Source: JACPRL01 sp035573715
GTDB taxonomy: Bacteria > Acidobacteriota > Terriglobia > Acidiferrales > 2-02-FULL-67-57
Assembly (NCBI GenBank): GCA_035573715.1
Contig: DATLZZ010000010.1
Coordinates: 186,001 to 250,000, forward strand
DNA: 64,000 nucleotides
Reading direction: 5' to 3'
How positions within the stretch are numbered: the stretch's first letter is position 1; every line of letters starts with the position of its first letter. Below the pieces are notes generated by a model, which had not been told where the DNA came from, made no database searches, and saw only the letters and a program-made list of their open reading frames with translations. Positions 56,219-64,000 of the stretch are shown here, in pieces. The translations under genes and the position numbers were made by a program.

Positions 56219-57115
56219 ATGAGCTTCGAGCACACCATCGAGCGCCCCGTCGAAGCCTCCGGCACCGGACTGCACACTGGCGTCTTCTGCAACTTGCGCC
56301 TGCTGCCCGCCCCGTCGGGAACCGGGGTCGTCTTCCGCCGCATTGACCTCGACGGCTTCGAAGTCGAAGCCCGCGCCGTCAACATCGCTCGCGTCAGCTA
56401 CGCCACCAGCCTGATGAAGAAAGGCGTGCTCATTTCAACCACCGAGCACCTGCTGGCGGCGCTCTATGCCGGCGGCGTTGACAACGTCTACGTCGAGCTC
56501 GACAACCTCGAGCTCCCGATTCTTGACGGCAGCGCCCAGCCCTTCGTCGAGCTGGTCACCGGTGCCGGCCGCAAGCGCCAGCGTCGCCCGCGCCGCTACG
56601 CCCAGGTGCTGCGTCCGGTGGAAGTCAGCGAAGGCCAGCCGGGGAGTCCCGGGCACCGCACCGTCGGCATCTACCCACCCGCCAACGGCATAGCGAGCTT
56701 GGAGGTCGAGTACACCATCGAATTCCCCCATCCGCTCATCGGCCGCCAACACCTGGCCTTCGAGCTTGACGAAACCAGCTTCACCGAGCAGGTCAGCAGC
56801 GCCCGGACCTTCTGTTTCTACGATGAAGTGGAAAAGCTGCGCCAGATGGGCCTGATTCGCGGCGGCTCACTCGACTGCGCACTGGTCCTGACGCGCGAGG
56901 GCTTGATGAATCCTCAGGGACTGCGCTATCCCGATGAGTTCTGCCGCCACAAGGCTCTCGATCTCATCGGCGACCTCGCCCTTATCGGGCGCCGCCTCAT
57001 CGGCCGTGTCGTTGCCAACCGCGCCGGCCACGCCCTCCACACTGCGCTGGTTCTGAAGCTCCTCCGCACGCCCGGCGCCTGGCGCGAAGTTACGGCCGCC
57101 CACCTCGCCGCCTAG
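56219..57115 (+). CDS. lpxC: UDP-3-O-acyl-N-acetylglucosamine deacetylase
   Basis: 298 residues, ATG 56219. Zinc ligands His77 (LISTTEHLLAALYA), His244 and Asp248 (CRHKALDLIGDLAL), the general base Glu76 and His271 (NRAGHALHTALVLK) are all present, and the substrate loop LELPILDGSAQPFVE is intact. It commits UDP-acyl-GlcNAc to lipid A synthesis and so shows a Gram-negative envelope. Divergent from the receptor gene. Confidence 0.95.
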   Translation: MSFEHTIERPVEASGTGLHTGVFCNLRLLPAPSGTGVVFRRIDLDGFEVEARAVNIARVSYATSLMKKGVLISTTEHLLAALYAGGVDNVYVELDNLELPILDGSAQPFVELVTGAGRKRQRRPRRYAQVLRPVEVSEGQPGSPGHRTVGIYPPANGIASLEVEYTIEFPHPLIGRQHLAFELDETSFTEQVSSARTFCFYDEVEKLRQMGLIRGGSLDCALVLTREGLMNPQGLRYPDEFCRHKALDLIGDLALIGRRLIGRVVANRAGHALHTALVLKLLRTPGAWREVTAAHLAA

Positions 57116-57133
57116 CTGGTCGCAGGCGTGGGG

Positions 57134-57481
57134 CTACTGGTCGATCCGCCCGAGTATCTCCGCCGTCACCCCTTTGAGCACGCGTCCGCGCTGCGGATTG
57201 GCTTTGTCGACCGCCACCGCGTAGGCAATCTTGCGCACCAGAATGATCCACTTCTGGTACTCGCATTCGTCCGGAAGCAGCAAGTCGTCGCTGTGCGAAA
57301 TCTCGCCAAACAAGATCTCCTTGCCTGTCTCATCCACCTCGACGTCCGCCACCCGCGCCACCACGCGCTCCTGTCCGTAGCGGTTTTTCTGGTAGATGGC
57401 GTTCGGGTCGCGCTGGGCCAGCGGGATCCGCTGGGGCGCGGCCGCGCTGCCGGCTGCCTGTGCTCCTCCGTTCGTTGCCAT
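57134..57481 (-). CDS. Conserved protein of unknown function
   Basis: 115 residues, ATG 57481. RIPLAQRDPNAIYQKNRYGQERVVARVADVEVDETGKEILFGEISHSDDLLLPDECEYQKWIILVRKIAYAVAV: a compact, charged protein without signal or TM segment. No family assigned. Convergent with lpxC. Confidence 0.7.
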   Translation of the reverse strand: MATNGGAQAAGSAAAPQRIPLAQRDPNAIYQKNRYGQERVVARVADVEVDETGKEILFGEISHSDDLLLPDECEYQKWIILVRKIAYAVAVDKANPQRGRVLKGVTAEILGRIDQ

Positions 57482-57617
57482 AACTCACCCCAATTGCCGT
57501 ACCTGGATTGCCCTGCGAACCGTCCCATTAATTGTAAGAAAGTGAGGAAGGCTGTCAACCCCCGTCGCGGGCATCTTGGCGTGTTATGATGGCATCTATC
57601 TAGCGAGGCGGGAGGCG

Positions 57618-59531
57618 ATGCGCTGCTTTCTACGGGGTCTGACGCTGGTTGGCCTGGGGCTGCTGCTGGCCGCAGCGCTTGCCGGTCAGACGAACACTCC
57701 CACTGCAAACTCTCCTGTTCCTGCCGCTCCGGCGACTGCCGTCCCCTCGGTTAATCTGCCCGCGGATACCATCCTGACACTCGAGTTGGAGGACGAGGTC
57801 CACACCAAACGGACCAAGAAGGGCGAGAAGGTCAAGCTGCGGGTGGTCACCGATGTGGATGACGGCAACCAGATTCTGATTCCCGCCGGGAGCACTGTGA
57901 ACGCCACTGTGGTCAAGGTCAAGAAGCCCGGCGCCGGCGGCTCGCCCGGCAAGATTACCCTCGACTTCAACGAAGTGGTTCTTCCCGACGGCACTGTGCT
58001 CCCGATGCAGACCGAACTGCTCTCGGCCGGCGGCCTGCTCATCAAGAAACCGAAGAACAACAAGAAAGGAATGAGTGTGGCGGGTGACAGCGGGCGCAGC
58101 GGTAAGGGCAACGCGGTCATCGTGGGCGTGCAGGCGGGCCAGGGCGCGCTGCTGGGTGCGCTCATCGGCGGCGCCAAAGGCGCAGCCTACGGCGGTGCCA
58201 TCGGCGCCGGCCTCGGCATTCTGGAAGTGTTTCTCGACCGCGGCCCGCACCTCGACTTGCCGCCGGGAACTCCGTTCGAAGTTTCTCTCAGTGAACCGCT
58301 GGCGGTGCCAGCCGAGAAGGTGGCGGCGTTCAACCAGCCGCCGCCGGCTTTGCCGACGCCGCCCGTTTACGGGACGCCACCAGTCTACGGCACCCCGACC
58401 GAGCCTGATGCTTCGTCGGTCTTTTACGGTGCGACAACTCCGAACCCGGCCTCCAGTGACGCGGGAGTCGTGCAGAGCTCGGCGCAGACGACTGAAGCCT
58501 CGTCGCCCTCCGGGCCGCCCATTCCCGACTTTTCGGCCTCGGAGCCGACACAAACCGTCGCCAGCAACACCCCCATCCCGGTGGTGCCCGGGCTGCCGCC
58601 GCCTCCGCCGCCCGACATCAGCGCCGGCGAGACCGATTACAAGCTACGCGTCAACGTCCGCCTGGTTCTCGTGGAGGCGTTCGTGCGCGACGAGCGCGGC
58701 TCGATGATCAGCGACCTCAAGGCGGAGGACTTCCGCATCTTCGAGGACGGCCAGGAGCAGCAGATTCGCCACTTCTCGCGCGACGAGCTGCCGCTCTCCG
58801 TGGCCCTGGTGGTCGACCGCAGCGGCAGCGTCATGCCGTATATGGACGAGCTGCGGCGCGCTGCCTACGACACGTTAACGCAGCTCAAGGCCACCGACCG
58901 CGTCGTGCTCTTCACTTTTGCCGAAGACACCGAGCGCCTCACCGAACTTACCACCGACAAGCGCCGTGTGGCCGAGCGTATTGCGCGCATCCGCGCCGGC
59001 GGGGGCACGAACATCTTGGACGCGCTGCATGTCGCCAACCAGTACCTGACGCTGGCGGCGCCCAAGGACCGCCGCGCCATCATCCTCATCAGCGACAACC
59101 AGGGAACGGTGCGCGGCATCGCCAGCCAGGATCGCGTCATCCGCCAAGCGCTCGAGTCGGAAACGGTCATCTACAGCGTCAAGACCCCGGGCGACGAGCC
59201 TCCCATCATGTTCCGTCTCGGCACTCGCCTGCAGGGCGTCGGCTCGGTGAGCAAGATTACCCGCGAGACCGGCGGGGAGATAATGGACGTGCGCAGCCTC
59301 GGCTCGGTGAAGGCGGCGATGGCGGCGGTGGTGGCGCAGCTCAAGACCCGTTACACCATCGGCTACAATTCTTCCAACCAGGCCTCCGACGGCGCCTTCC
59401 GCCGTATCACGGTTCGCCTCGCCGACCGCTACGGGCTCGTCGACCGCGACTACGCTATCCACCACAAGACCGGCTACTACGCGCCCCGGCAGGAACTGGC
59501 CACTCAGCCCCGACCCACGCCCACGCAATAA
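57618..59531 (+). CDS. Exported glycine-zipper plus VWA-domain protein
   Basis: 637 residues from ATG 57618 (GGGAGGCG upstream). Signal peptide GLTLVGLGLLLAAALAGQ. A TrbI-like/zipper part at ~45-215 (LPADTILTLELEDEVHTKRTKKGEKVKLRVV ... GVQAGQGALLGALIGGAKGAAYGGAIGAGLG) is shared with 35852-36493 and 41002-41610. A Pro-rich linker at ~245-345 follows. The C-terminal VWA domain of the acidobacterial VWFA-related kind covers ~350-620 (VRLVLVEAFVRDERGSMISDLKAEDFRIFEDG ... VALVVDRSGSVMPYMDELRRAAYDTL ... IRAGGGTNILDALHVA) with a MIDAS DxSGS. A surface or periplasmic metal-dependent adhesion or assembly factor. Confidence 0.85.
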   Translation: MRCFLRGLTLVGLGLLLAAALAGQTNTPTANSPVPAAPATAVPSVNLPADTILTLELEDEVHTKRTKKGEKVKLRVVTDVDDGNQILIPAGSTVNATVVKVKKPGAGGSPGKITLDFNEVVLPDGTVLPMQTELLSAGGLLIKKPKNNKKGMSVAGDSGRSGKGNAVIVGVQAGQGALLGALIGGAKGAAYGGAIGAGLGILEVFLDRGPHLDLPPGTPFEVSLSEPLAVPAEKVAAFNQPPPALPTPPVYGTPPVYGTPTEPDASSVFYGATTPNPASSDAGVVQSSAQTTEASSPSGPPIPDFSASEPTQTVASNTPIPVVPGLPPPPPPDISAGETDYKLRVNVRLVLVEAFVRDERGSMISDLKAEDFRIFEDGQEQQIRHFSRDELPLSVALVVDRSGSVMPYMDELRRAAYDTLTQLKATDRVVLFTFAEDTERLTELTTDKRRVAERIARIRAGGGTNILDALHVANQYLTLAAPKDRRAIILISDNQGTVRGIASQDRVIRQALESETVIYSVKTPGDEPPIMFRLGTRLQGVGSVSKITRETGGEIMDVRSLGSVKAAMAAVVAQLKTRYTIGYNSSNQASDGAFRRITVRLADRYGLVDRDYAIHHKTGYYAPRQELATQPRPTPTQ

Positions 59532-59582
59532 TCGCTCTTAGCGTTTGATGTATAGAAAGGGCAGGGCGTCAGCCCCTGGAGC

Positions 59583-60041
59583 CTACTTCACCGCCTCGAA
59601 GCTGGCGGCGGCGTCCACCAGCCGGGCGTAGTAGAGCTCGACCTTCAACTCCCCCAGCCGTTCTCGCAGCGCTTCTCCGACTCGTCGCAGGTCCGCCACC
59701 TGCTTCTCGCGCATCGCGGCGTTGTCCTGCCGCCCGCGCACGTGCCGATACCACAAACAATCGTCGTGCGCAATCAGGACCACGCGCGTCGGCGGCGCAA
59801 TGTCGCCGATGAACTTCACCCAGCGCCAGCCCGCCCAGGAAAACTTCGGCAGATAATCTGCCAGGGTCAGAAATTGTGCGCCGCCGGGAACCACCAGCAG
59901 GCCGTAGCGCTCCAACCCCAGCCCGAGTCGCAGGAATTCGTGGAAGTGAACCTGGTAGCGCGGGTCGCTGCAATGGATGACCAGTGCCGTGCCGGACTCG
60001 CCCGCCCCAGCGAGCGGTTCCGTGCGGTACACCTCGGTCAT
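59583..60041 (-). CDS. Carbonic-anhydrase-like small protein, tandem paralog 2
   Basis: 152 residues, ATG 60041. ALVIHCSDPRYQVHFHEFLRLGLGLERYGLLVVPGGAQFLTLADYLPKFSWAGWRWVKFI ... RVVLIAHDDCLWYRHVRG. The HCSDPR start and the IAHDDC loop mirror the CxDxR...HxxC zinc-site logic of beta-carbonic anhydrases but with HDDC in place of HTxC. It pairs closely with the gene just upstream. An uncharacterised zinc-site family is likely; activity unknown. Confidence 0.75.
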   Translation of the reverse strand: MTEVYRTEPLAGAGESGTALVIHCSDPRYQVHFHEFLRLGLGLERYGLLVVPGGAQFLTLADYLPKFSWAGWRWVKFIGDIAPPTRVVLIAHDDCLWYRHVRGRQDNAAMREKQVADLRRVGEALRERLGELKVELYYARLVDAAASFEAVK

Positions 60042-60042
60042 T

Positions 60043-60489
60043 TCAGGTGACAACTTCGAAGCGCGCCCGGCCGCCCTCAAGCTGGGCGAAGTACAAATCG
60101 ACGCGCTTCTCGCCAAAGTGTTCCGCCATCCGCCGGCGCAGCAGTTGCAGGTCGGCCGCCTGGCGCGCAGGGATGCCCTTGGGGTCGAAGCCGAAGCGCG
60201 GGTCGTGGTACCAGCGGCAGTCGTCGTGGGCAATAAGAACGATGCGCTCCGCTTTGGTCTGCTGCATCAGGAACTCCATCCAGCGCCAGCCCGCCCAGGA
60301 AAAGCGCGGAAAGGTGTCGGCCAGCGTCAGGCAGTGCGGCCCGCCGGGGACGGCGAACACCGCGTAGCTTTCGAGATGCAGGCCGCGCTTGAGGAATTCC
60401 TGATAGTACGGCTGAAAGGCCGCCTCACTGCAGTGGATGACTACCGCGCCCACTGCGGGCGTGGAACTGCTCGGGTGCGCTTCGACCAT
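60043..60489 (-). CDS. Carbonic-anhydrase-like small protein, tandem paralog 1
   Basis: 148 residues, ATG 60489. AVVIHCSEAAFQPYYQEFLKRGLHLESYAVFAVPGGPHCLTLADTFPRFSWAGWRWMEFLMQQTKAERIVLIAHDDCRWYHDPRFGFDPKGIPARQAADLQLL. Same layout as 59583-60041: HCS loop, VPGG, FSWAGWRW, IAHDDCRWY; here the second loop residue is Glu-Ala instead of Asp-Pro-Arg, so metal binding may differ between copies. Stop lies 1 bp before the next start; a two-gene operon. Confidence 0.75.
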   Translation of the reverse strand: MVEAHPSSSTPAVGAVVIHCSEAAFQPYYQEFLKRGLHLESYAVFAVPGGPHCLTLADTFPRFSWAGWRWMEFLMQQTKAERIVLIAHDDCRWYHDPRFGFDPKGIPARQAADLQLLRRRMAEHFGEKRVDLYFAQLEGGRARFEVVT

Positions 60490-60549
60490 CCCACCTCCCT
60501 TGTCCCGGCCGCCCCGACCCCACGGGGCGAATTGCTCACAACAAACTGG

Positions 60550-62160
60550 CTAGGCCTTCGGCCGCTCGCGCTTGGCCGGCGCTTCGGGTTCCGCGGGCGA
60601 CGCGGCCGCGGCGCTGGCGCCGCCGTTTCCCGCCGTGGCGGACGGCAGGCCGAGCTGCTGCATCACCGCCGGCAGGTTGAGCCCCAGCGCTTCGAGTTGC
60701 TGCAGCAGATTGAAGACGACCGACGGGCCGGTCTGCGCCAGGCGCGTCATTCCCGTAGAGCCCCCGTTGGTGGTTCCGCCGCCCTGGTCAATCACCACGA
60801 CTTTGTCGATGTTGCCGAGCGGCGCCGCCACCGCGCCGAACACTCCGGTCGAAGATTCGATGATGGCCGGCAGCTTCTCCAGCACGGTTTGCAGCTTGGC
60901 GGCGTCGTTGAACTGCTTCCAGGCTTCCGCTTTGCGGAGAATGGCCGCGGCCTCGGCGGTGCCCTGCGCTTCGATGGCCTTGGCCTGCGCGAGCCCGATG
61001 GCTTCAATCTTCGCCGCTTCGGCTTTACCTTCTGCTTCCACCGCCGCGGCGCGACCCAGACCTTCCTTGCGCAGCTTTTCCTGCTCGGCTTCCGCCAATG
61101 CAATCATCGCCGACTTGCGCCCTTCGGCCTCCAGGATGGCGGCCATTTTGGCGGCTTCGGCGCGGACGATGGCGGCCTGGCGCTCGGCATCGGCTGGCTT
61201 GATGACCGTCGCCTCCAGTTCCTTCTGCTTGCGCAGGATCTCCTGTTCCTGCACGGCGATCATTTCCTGGGTGCGGGTGCGGTCGACCTTGACCTCTTCC
61301 GCCACCACGCCCTGGCGCGCCTGCGCCTCCGAGAGCGGCCCAGCCTGCGCGGCGCGGGCTTTCTGCGCCTCGACCTCCGCCTGATACTGCGCCTGGCGCA
61401 CCGCGAAGTCGCGCTGCGCCTGGGCAATCTCCGCCTCCGCGGAGAATTTGGCGCGCTCGCCTTCCTGCAGTGCCAGGGCCGACTTGATCTTGGCGTCGCG
61501 CTGCGCTTCGGCTTCGCCAATGGTGGCGTCGCGCTTGACCTCAGCCGTGCGCCGCTTGCCCAGCGCGTCCAGGTAGCCTTCTTCGTCGCTGATTTCCTGA
61601 ATCGTCAGCACGTCCACGCCCAGTCCCATTTTTTCCAGGTCGGTGGCGGCTTCCGAGGTCAGCTTCTGGGCAAAGCTCTGCCGGTCGCTGTTGATTTCCT
61701 CCACCGTCAGCGTGCCCAGGATGGACCGCAGGTGGCCTTCCAGCGTCTGGAAGATGACGCGCTGGATCTCCGGCTGTGTCATCCCCAGGAAGCGCTCGGC
61801 AGCGGCCCGCAGCGAAGCATCGTCGCTGCGAATCTTGACGTTGGCGACCGCCTTCACCGTGACCGGCACGCCCTTGAGCGTGTAGGCGCGGCGAATTTCC
61901 AGCGGGATCGTCAGGACGTTGAGCGAGATGTAGTCCACTCGCTCCAGCAGCGGGATGCGCAGCACCGCGCCGCCCGGCACCAGCCGATAGCCCACCACCC
62001 GCCCGTCGGCCAGCTTGCGCTTGCGCCCGCTGAGCACGGCAACCGTGTTGGGTGGCACCTTGATGTAGTTGCGGCTGAACAGCCAGGCGGCGATGAACAG
62101 GCCGAGTACGACCAGCAGGACAACGACCGGCAGAGCCAGCGCGCTCAGTTCCTGGAACAT
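60550..62160 (-). CDS. Flotillin-like SPFH/band-7 protein
   Basis: 536 residues, ATG 62160. One N-terminal TM helix (ALPVVVLLVVLGLFIAAWLF), an SPFH domain at ~30-200 (NYIKVPPNTVAVLSGRKRK ... LLERVDYISLNVLTIPLEIRRAYTLKGVPVTVKAVANVKI ... EGHLRSILGTLTVEEINSDRQSFAQKL), then a long Ala/Glu-rich coiled-coil flotillin domain (EAEAQRDAKIKSALALQEGERAKFSAEAEIAQAQ ... EKLPAIIESSTGVFGAVAAPLGNIDKVVVID). A membrane-microdomain scaffold. Downstream of the NfeD-like gene, the usual partner. Confidence 0.92.
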   Translation of the reverse strand: MFQELSALALPVVVLLVVLGLFIAAWLFSRNYIKVPPNTVAVLSGRKRKLADGRVVGYRLVPGGAVLRIPLLERVDYISLNVLTIPLEIRRAYTLKGVPVTVKAVANVKIRSDDASLRAAAERFLGMTQPEIQRVIFQTLEGHLRSILGTLTVEEINSDRQSFAQKLTSEAATDLEKMGLGVDVLTIQEISDEEGYLDALGKRRTAEVKRDATIGEAEAQRDAKIKSALALQEGERAKFSAEAEIAQAQRDFAVRQAQYQAEVEAQKARAAQAGPLSEAQARQGVVAEEVKVDRTRTQEMIAVQEQEILRKQKELEATVIKPADAERQAAIVRAEAAKMAAILEAEGRKSAMIALAEAEQEKLRKEGLGRAAAVEAEGKAEAAKIEAIGLAQAKAIEAQGTAEAAAILRKAEAWKQFNDAAKLQTVLEKLPAIIESSTGVFGAVAAPLGNIDKVVVIDQGGGTTNGGSTGMTRLAQTGPSVVFNLLQQLEALGLNLPAVMQQLGLPSATAGNGGASAAAASPAEPEAPAKRERPKA

Positions 62161-62178
62161 GACGCCCTCCCCGATGCT

Positions 62179-62733
62179 CTACTGCCGTCGGACGACGACA
62201 GTCTCCCCGAGCACCTCTTCAATCTTGACTCCCACGTTTTCCGGAATCGGCTGGCCGTCCTGGGCCCGGGCAATCTTGTCCACCAGCGCCTCGCCGATCT
62301 GGCAGCGCACCTGGCCGAGCCCGCCGGCGGGAATGGCAACGATGACCCGCGCCGACTGGCCCACCAGGTCGGCCGTCTTGACTTCGCTCGAAGCCTGCTG
62401 GCCGTAGAGGAACCGCGCGAAGCCGTAGATGATGGAGCCGAAGACCAGCCCGCTGGCTGCGCCCACCAGTGACGCGCCTACGGTGGACATCCCGTAATGA
62501 ACTCCGATGGCACCGAAGCCGCCGAAGGCCATCACGAAGACGCTGATGACGCGGGTGCTGAAAAAACCCGGGCCGCCGTGGCCGAGGTCCCCGCCCGCGT
62601 CGTGGTCGGCCGAGATATCGGCGTGCTCAAAGATTTCGCCGAAGAGCAGGGAGATGATCAGAAACAGGAATCCTACCGCGCCGATGGCGAGGAATATCCC
62701 GAAAGCGGAGAACTGCGACAACCAGTCCGACAT
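62179..62733 (-). CDS. NfeD/YuaF-like membrane protein
   Basis: 184 residues, ATG 62733. Three predicted TM segments (FGIFLAIGAVGFLFLIISLLF; FVMAFGGFGAIGVHYGM; ASLVGAASGLVFGSIIYGFARFL) and a C-terminal OB-fold (LVGQSARVIVAIPAGGLGQVRCQIGEALVDKIARAQDGQPIPENVGVKIEEVLGETVVVRR). It is the first gene of the NfeD-flotillin pair, 18 bp before the flotillin start. Confidence 0.85.
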   Translation of the reverse strand: MSDWLSQFSAFGIFLAIGAVGFLFLIISLLFGEIFEHADISADHDAGGDLGHGGPGFFSTRVISVFVMAFGGFGAIGVHYGMSTVGASLVGAASGLVFGSIIYGFARFLYGQQASSEVKTADLVGQSARVIVAIPAGGLGQVRCQIGEALVDKIARAQDGQPIPENVGVKIEEVLGETVVVRRQ

Positions 62734-62783
62734 GGGTCTACCCCGCGAGTGAAACTAGACTCTACGGAAACACCGCGGCGAAG

Positions 62784-63740
62784 TCAATTCGAATCCGACG
62801 GCTTATCGTCGGCGAGGCGGAAGGGAAGGAGCGGCTCGCGGCGGACGCGGAGGTCGAAGATGTCGGGCCGGTTGTAGTGGCCGGCGACGTCGAGGGCGAG
62901 CTTTTCCTCGCTGAGCCGTTCGAGGTCGAGCTCCGCCGTCAGCAGTTCCTCTTTTTCATACACTGGCTCGACCACGTACTTCGCGTCCGGGCCGATGATG
63001 CAGGAACCGCCGATGAGAAGCTGCTCGGGCGCGTCCTTGAAGTCGTCGGCCAGCTCGAAATCGGCCGGCAGGTCGGACTTGCGCAGCACCGAGGCGGCTG
63101 CCAGAACGAACGCGCGGCCTTCGAAGGCGTAGTGTCGCGAGGCAATCAAGTAGGTCTCGCGCAGATGCGGCCAGGCGGCCACGTGCACCTGCTCATCCGA
63201 GGCGTGCAGCACCTGGCGCGCCAGCGGCATCCAGTGCTCCCAGCAGACCAGCCCGCCGACCTTGGCGCCGTCGAAGTCGTAGGTGGTGAGGCCAGCGGCG
63301 TCGCCATAGCCCCACACCAGCCGCTCACCAAACGTCGGAACCAGTTTGCGGTGGCGGCCCGCGAGCTTACCCTCGGGCGAAATGAACATCAGCGTGTTGT
63401 AGAGCGAGCCGCTGTGCGGGTCGCGCTCGTTGATGCCGATGACCACGCCGGTCTTGGCCGCCCGTGCCGCCTGGCAGAGCTTCTCCGTATCGCCCGAAGG
63501 GACTTGAACGCTCTCCCGTACCAGCCGCGCGTGCAGCTTCTTCGACGGTCCGTGGTCCCATTTGCCGAACGACCCGGCGTCGCACCACAGTGGGTAGCAG
63601 GGAACCCAGGTTTCAGGAAAAGCGACCAGGCGTGCGCCGCGCCGGCCCGCCTCGGTAATCCATTGGCAGGCCTTGTCAATGGTGGCGGCGCGGTTGAGCA
63701 CCACCGGCGCCGCCTGCGCAATCGCAACTGTGAGTTTCAT
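62784..63740 (-). CDS. Nitrilase-family carbon-nitrogen hydrolase
   Basis: 318 residues from ATG 63740; the longer frame to 63908 runs into repeat DNA. The catalytic triad is Glu43 (VAFPETWVPCYP), Lys132 (GRHRKLVPTFGERLVWGYGD) and Cys166 (GGLVCWEHWMPLARQ), with typical spacing. RETYLIASRHYAFEGRAFVLAAASVL and GGSCIIGPDAKYVVEP complete the fold. Length and FGERLVWGYGD point to true nitrilases or cyanide/aliphatic nitrilases; substrate not determined. Confidence 0.92.
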   Translation of the reverse strand: MKLTVAIAQAAPVVLNRAATIDKACQWITEAGRRGARLVAFPETWVPCYPLWCDAGSFGKWDHGPSKKLHARLVRESVQVPSGDTEKLCQAARAAKTGVVIGINERDPHSGSLYNTLMFISPEGKLAGRHRKLVPTFGERLVWGYGDAAGLTTYDFDGAKVGGLVCWEHWMPLARQVLHASDEQVHVAAWPHLRETYLIASRHYAFEGRAFVLAAASVLRKSDLPADFELADDFKDAPEQLLIGGSCIIGPDAKYVVEPVYEKEELLTAELDLERLSEEKLALDVAGHYNRPDIFDLRVRREPLLPFRLADDKPSDSN

Positions 63741-63973
63741 GTGATCCAAACTCGTAGCCCCAGGCTCCTGCCTGAGGGAAAACCGCTCCGGATTCAATTC
63801 CCGGAGGCGAAGCCCCCGGGCTACGGGGCGGGGTTCGCTGTTCGGTTTGATTCTAAGCCTTGTCTCGACTTCTTGCCAGCAGCACGGCCGCGCCGTATAC
63901 TCGCGCATCCGGTGCGCGAGGGGAGCCAGCAGCGCGCCGCCGGAGTGCGGGTAAACCGAGGAGACAACGCCCG

Positions 63974-64000
63974 ATGGCCATCATCACCCCCGACAAAGAA
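63974..64000 (+). CDS. 5' end of a further gene (9 codons visible)
   Basis: ATG at 63974 (MAIITPDKE) with GAGGAGA ~9 bases upstream; the reading frame continues past the window edge, so nothing about the product can be said. Confidence 0.45.

Noticed and set aside
56219..57115. lpxC and TonB receptor sharing regulation via the 56108-56127 palindrome
   Set aside because: The palindrome is plausible as an operator but nothing ties it to either gene; kept only as a low-confidence site.

Overview
The window looks like chromosomal DNA of a GC-rich, Gram-negative-type bacterium, most plausibly an Acidobacteriota member. This rests on LpxC (lipid A), a carboxypeptidase-like-domain TonB receptor, a VWA-domain secreted protein of acidobacterial type, DUF4382-like and glycine-zipper envelope proteins, FHA/GAF/SpoIIE signalling proteins and many short extragenic repeats. 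The assignment is an inference; no rRNA or tRNA gene is visible.

Layout. (A) 1-16.0 kb, minus strand: a tightly packed phage morphogenesis operon. Read 5'->3' on the minus strand it encodes portal (Mu gp29 type), protease/scaffold (Mu gpI type), decoration protein, major capsid protein, two secreted-looking fibre-like proteins, gp36-, gpG- and gp37-like connector proteins, tail tube, probable tail chaperones, a short tape measure, and distal-tail, hub and tip proteins of siphophage/GTA type; the last gene runs off the left edge. (B) 16.2-18.6 kb: a secreted TPR protein and a STAS anti-sigma-factor antagonist. (C) 18.96-21.6 kb, plus strand: a VpaChn25_0724-like phage protein, small terminase (Mu gp27/DUF3486 type) and large terminase (Mu gp28 type). 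(D) 21.7-41.6 kb: host genes, including frdABCD, an FHA-GAF-PP2C phosphatase, receiver-PilZ proteins (one a deletion remnant), a flavoprotein/NosR-like polyferredoxin fusion, envelope proteins, an MBL-PilZ protein, a LuxR regulator, a glyoxalase and a methyltransferase. (E) 41.9-43.6 kb, plus: a phage-like lysis cassette (glucosaminidase endolysin, lipoprotein, small protein, two-TM holin/spanin-like protein). (F) 43.7-47.2 kb: a second MBL-PilZ protein, then an excisionase-like HTH protein, a Mu Gam-like protein and a divergent XRE-S24 repressor with a clear operator. (G) 47.2-64 kb: SpoIIE phosphatase, Mpo1-like protein, rhodanese, polA, a TonB receptor broken by two in-frame amber codons, lpxC, a VWA protein, two tandem carbonic-anhydrase-like proteins, a flotillin/NfeD pair and a nitrilase.

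The most striking point is that the phage functions (Mu-like head, siphoviral/GTA-like tail, terminase, lysis, Gam and repressor) are split into separate transcription units with apparently ordinary chromosomal genes between them. Each of the three structural, packaging and lysis units begins just downstream of the same ~120-130-bp imperfect palindrome built from 9-bp units (TTTTTGCGG/TTTTCGCGG), always in the same orientation to the operon. The packaging and lysis units also share the following leader and the first ~18 codons. No integrase, transposase or replication gene is seen. This is what a domesticated, co-regulated dispersed phage or gene-transfer-agent-like system would look like. A prophage broken up by recombination at these repeats, or a misassembly, are the main alternatives.
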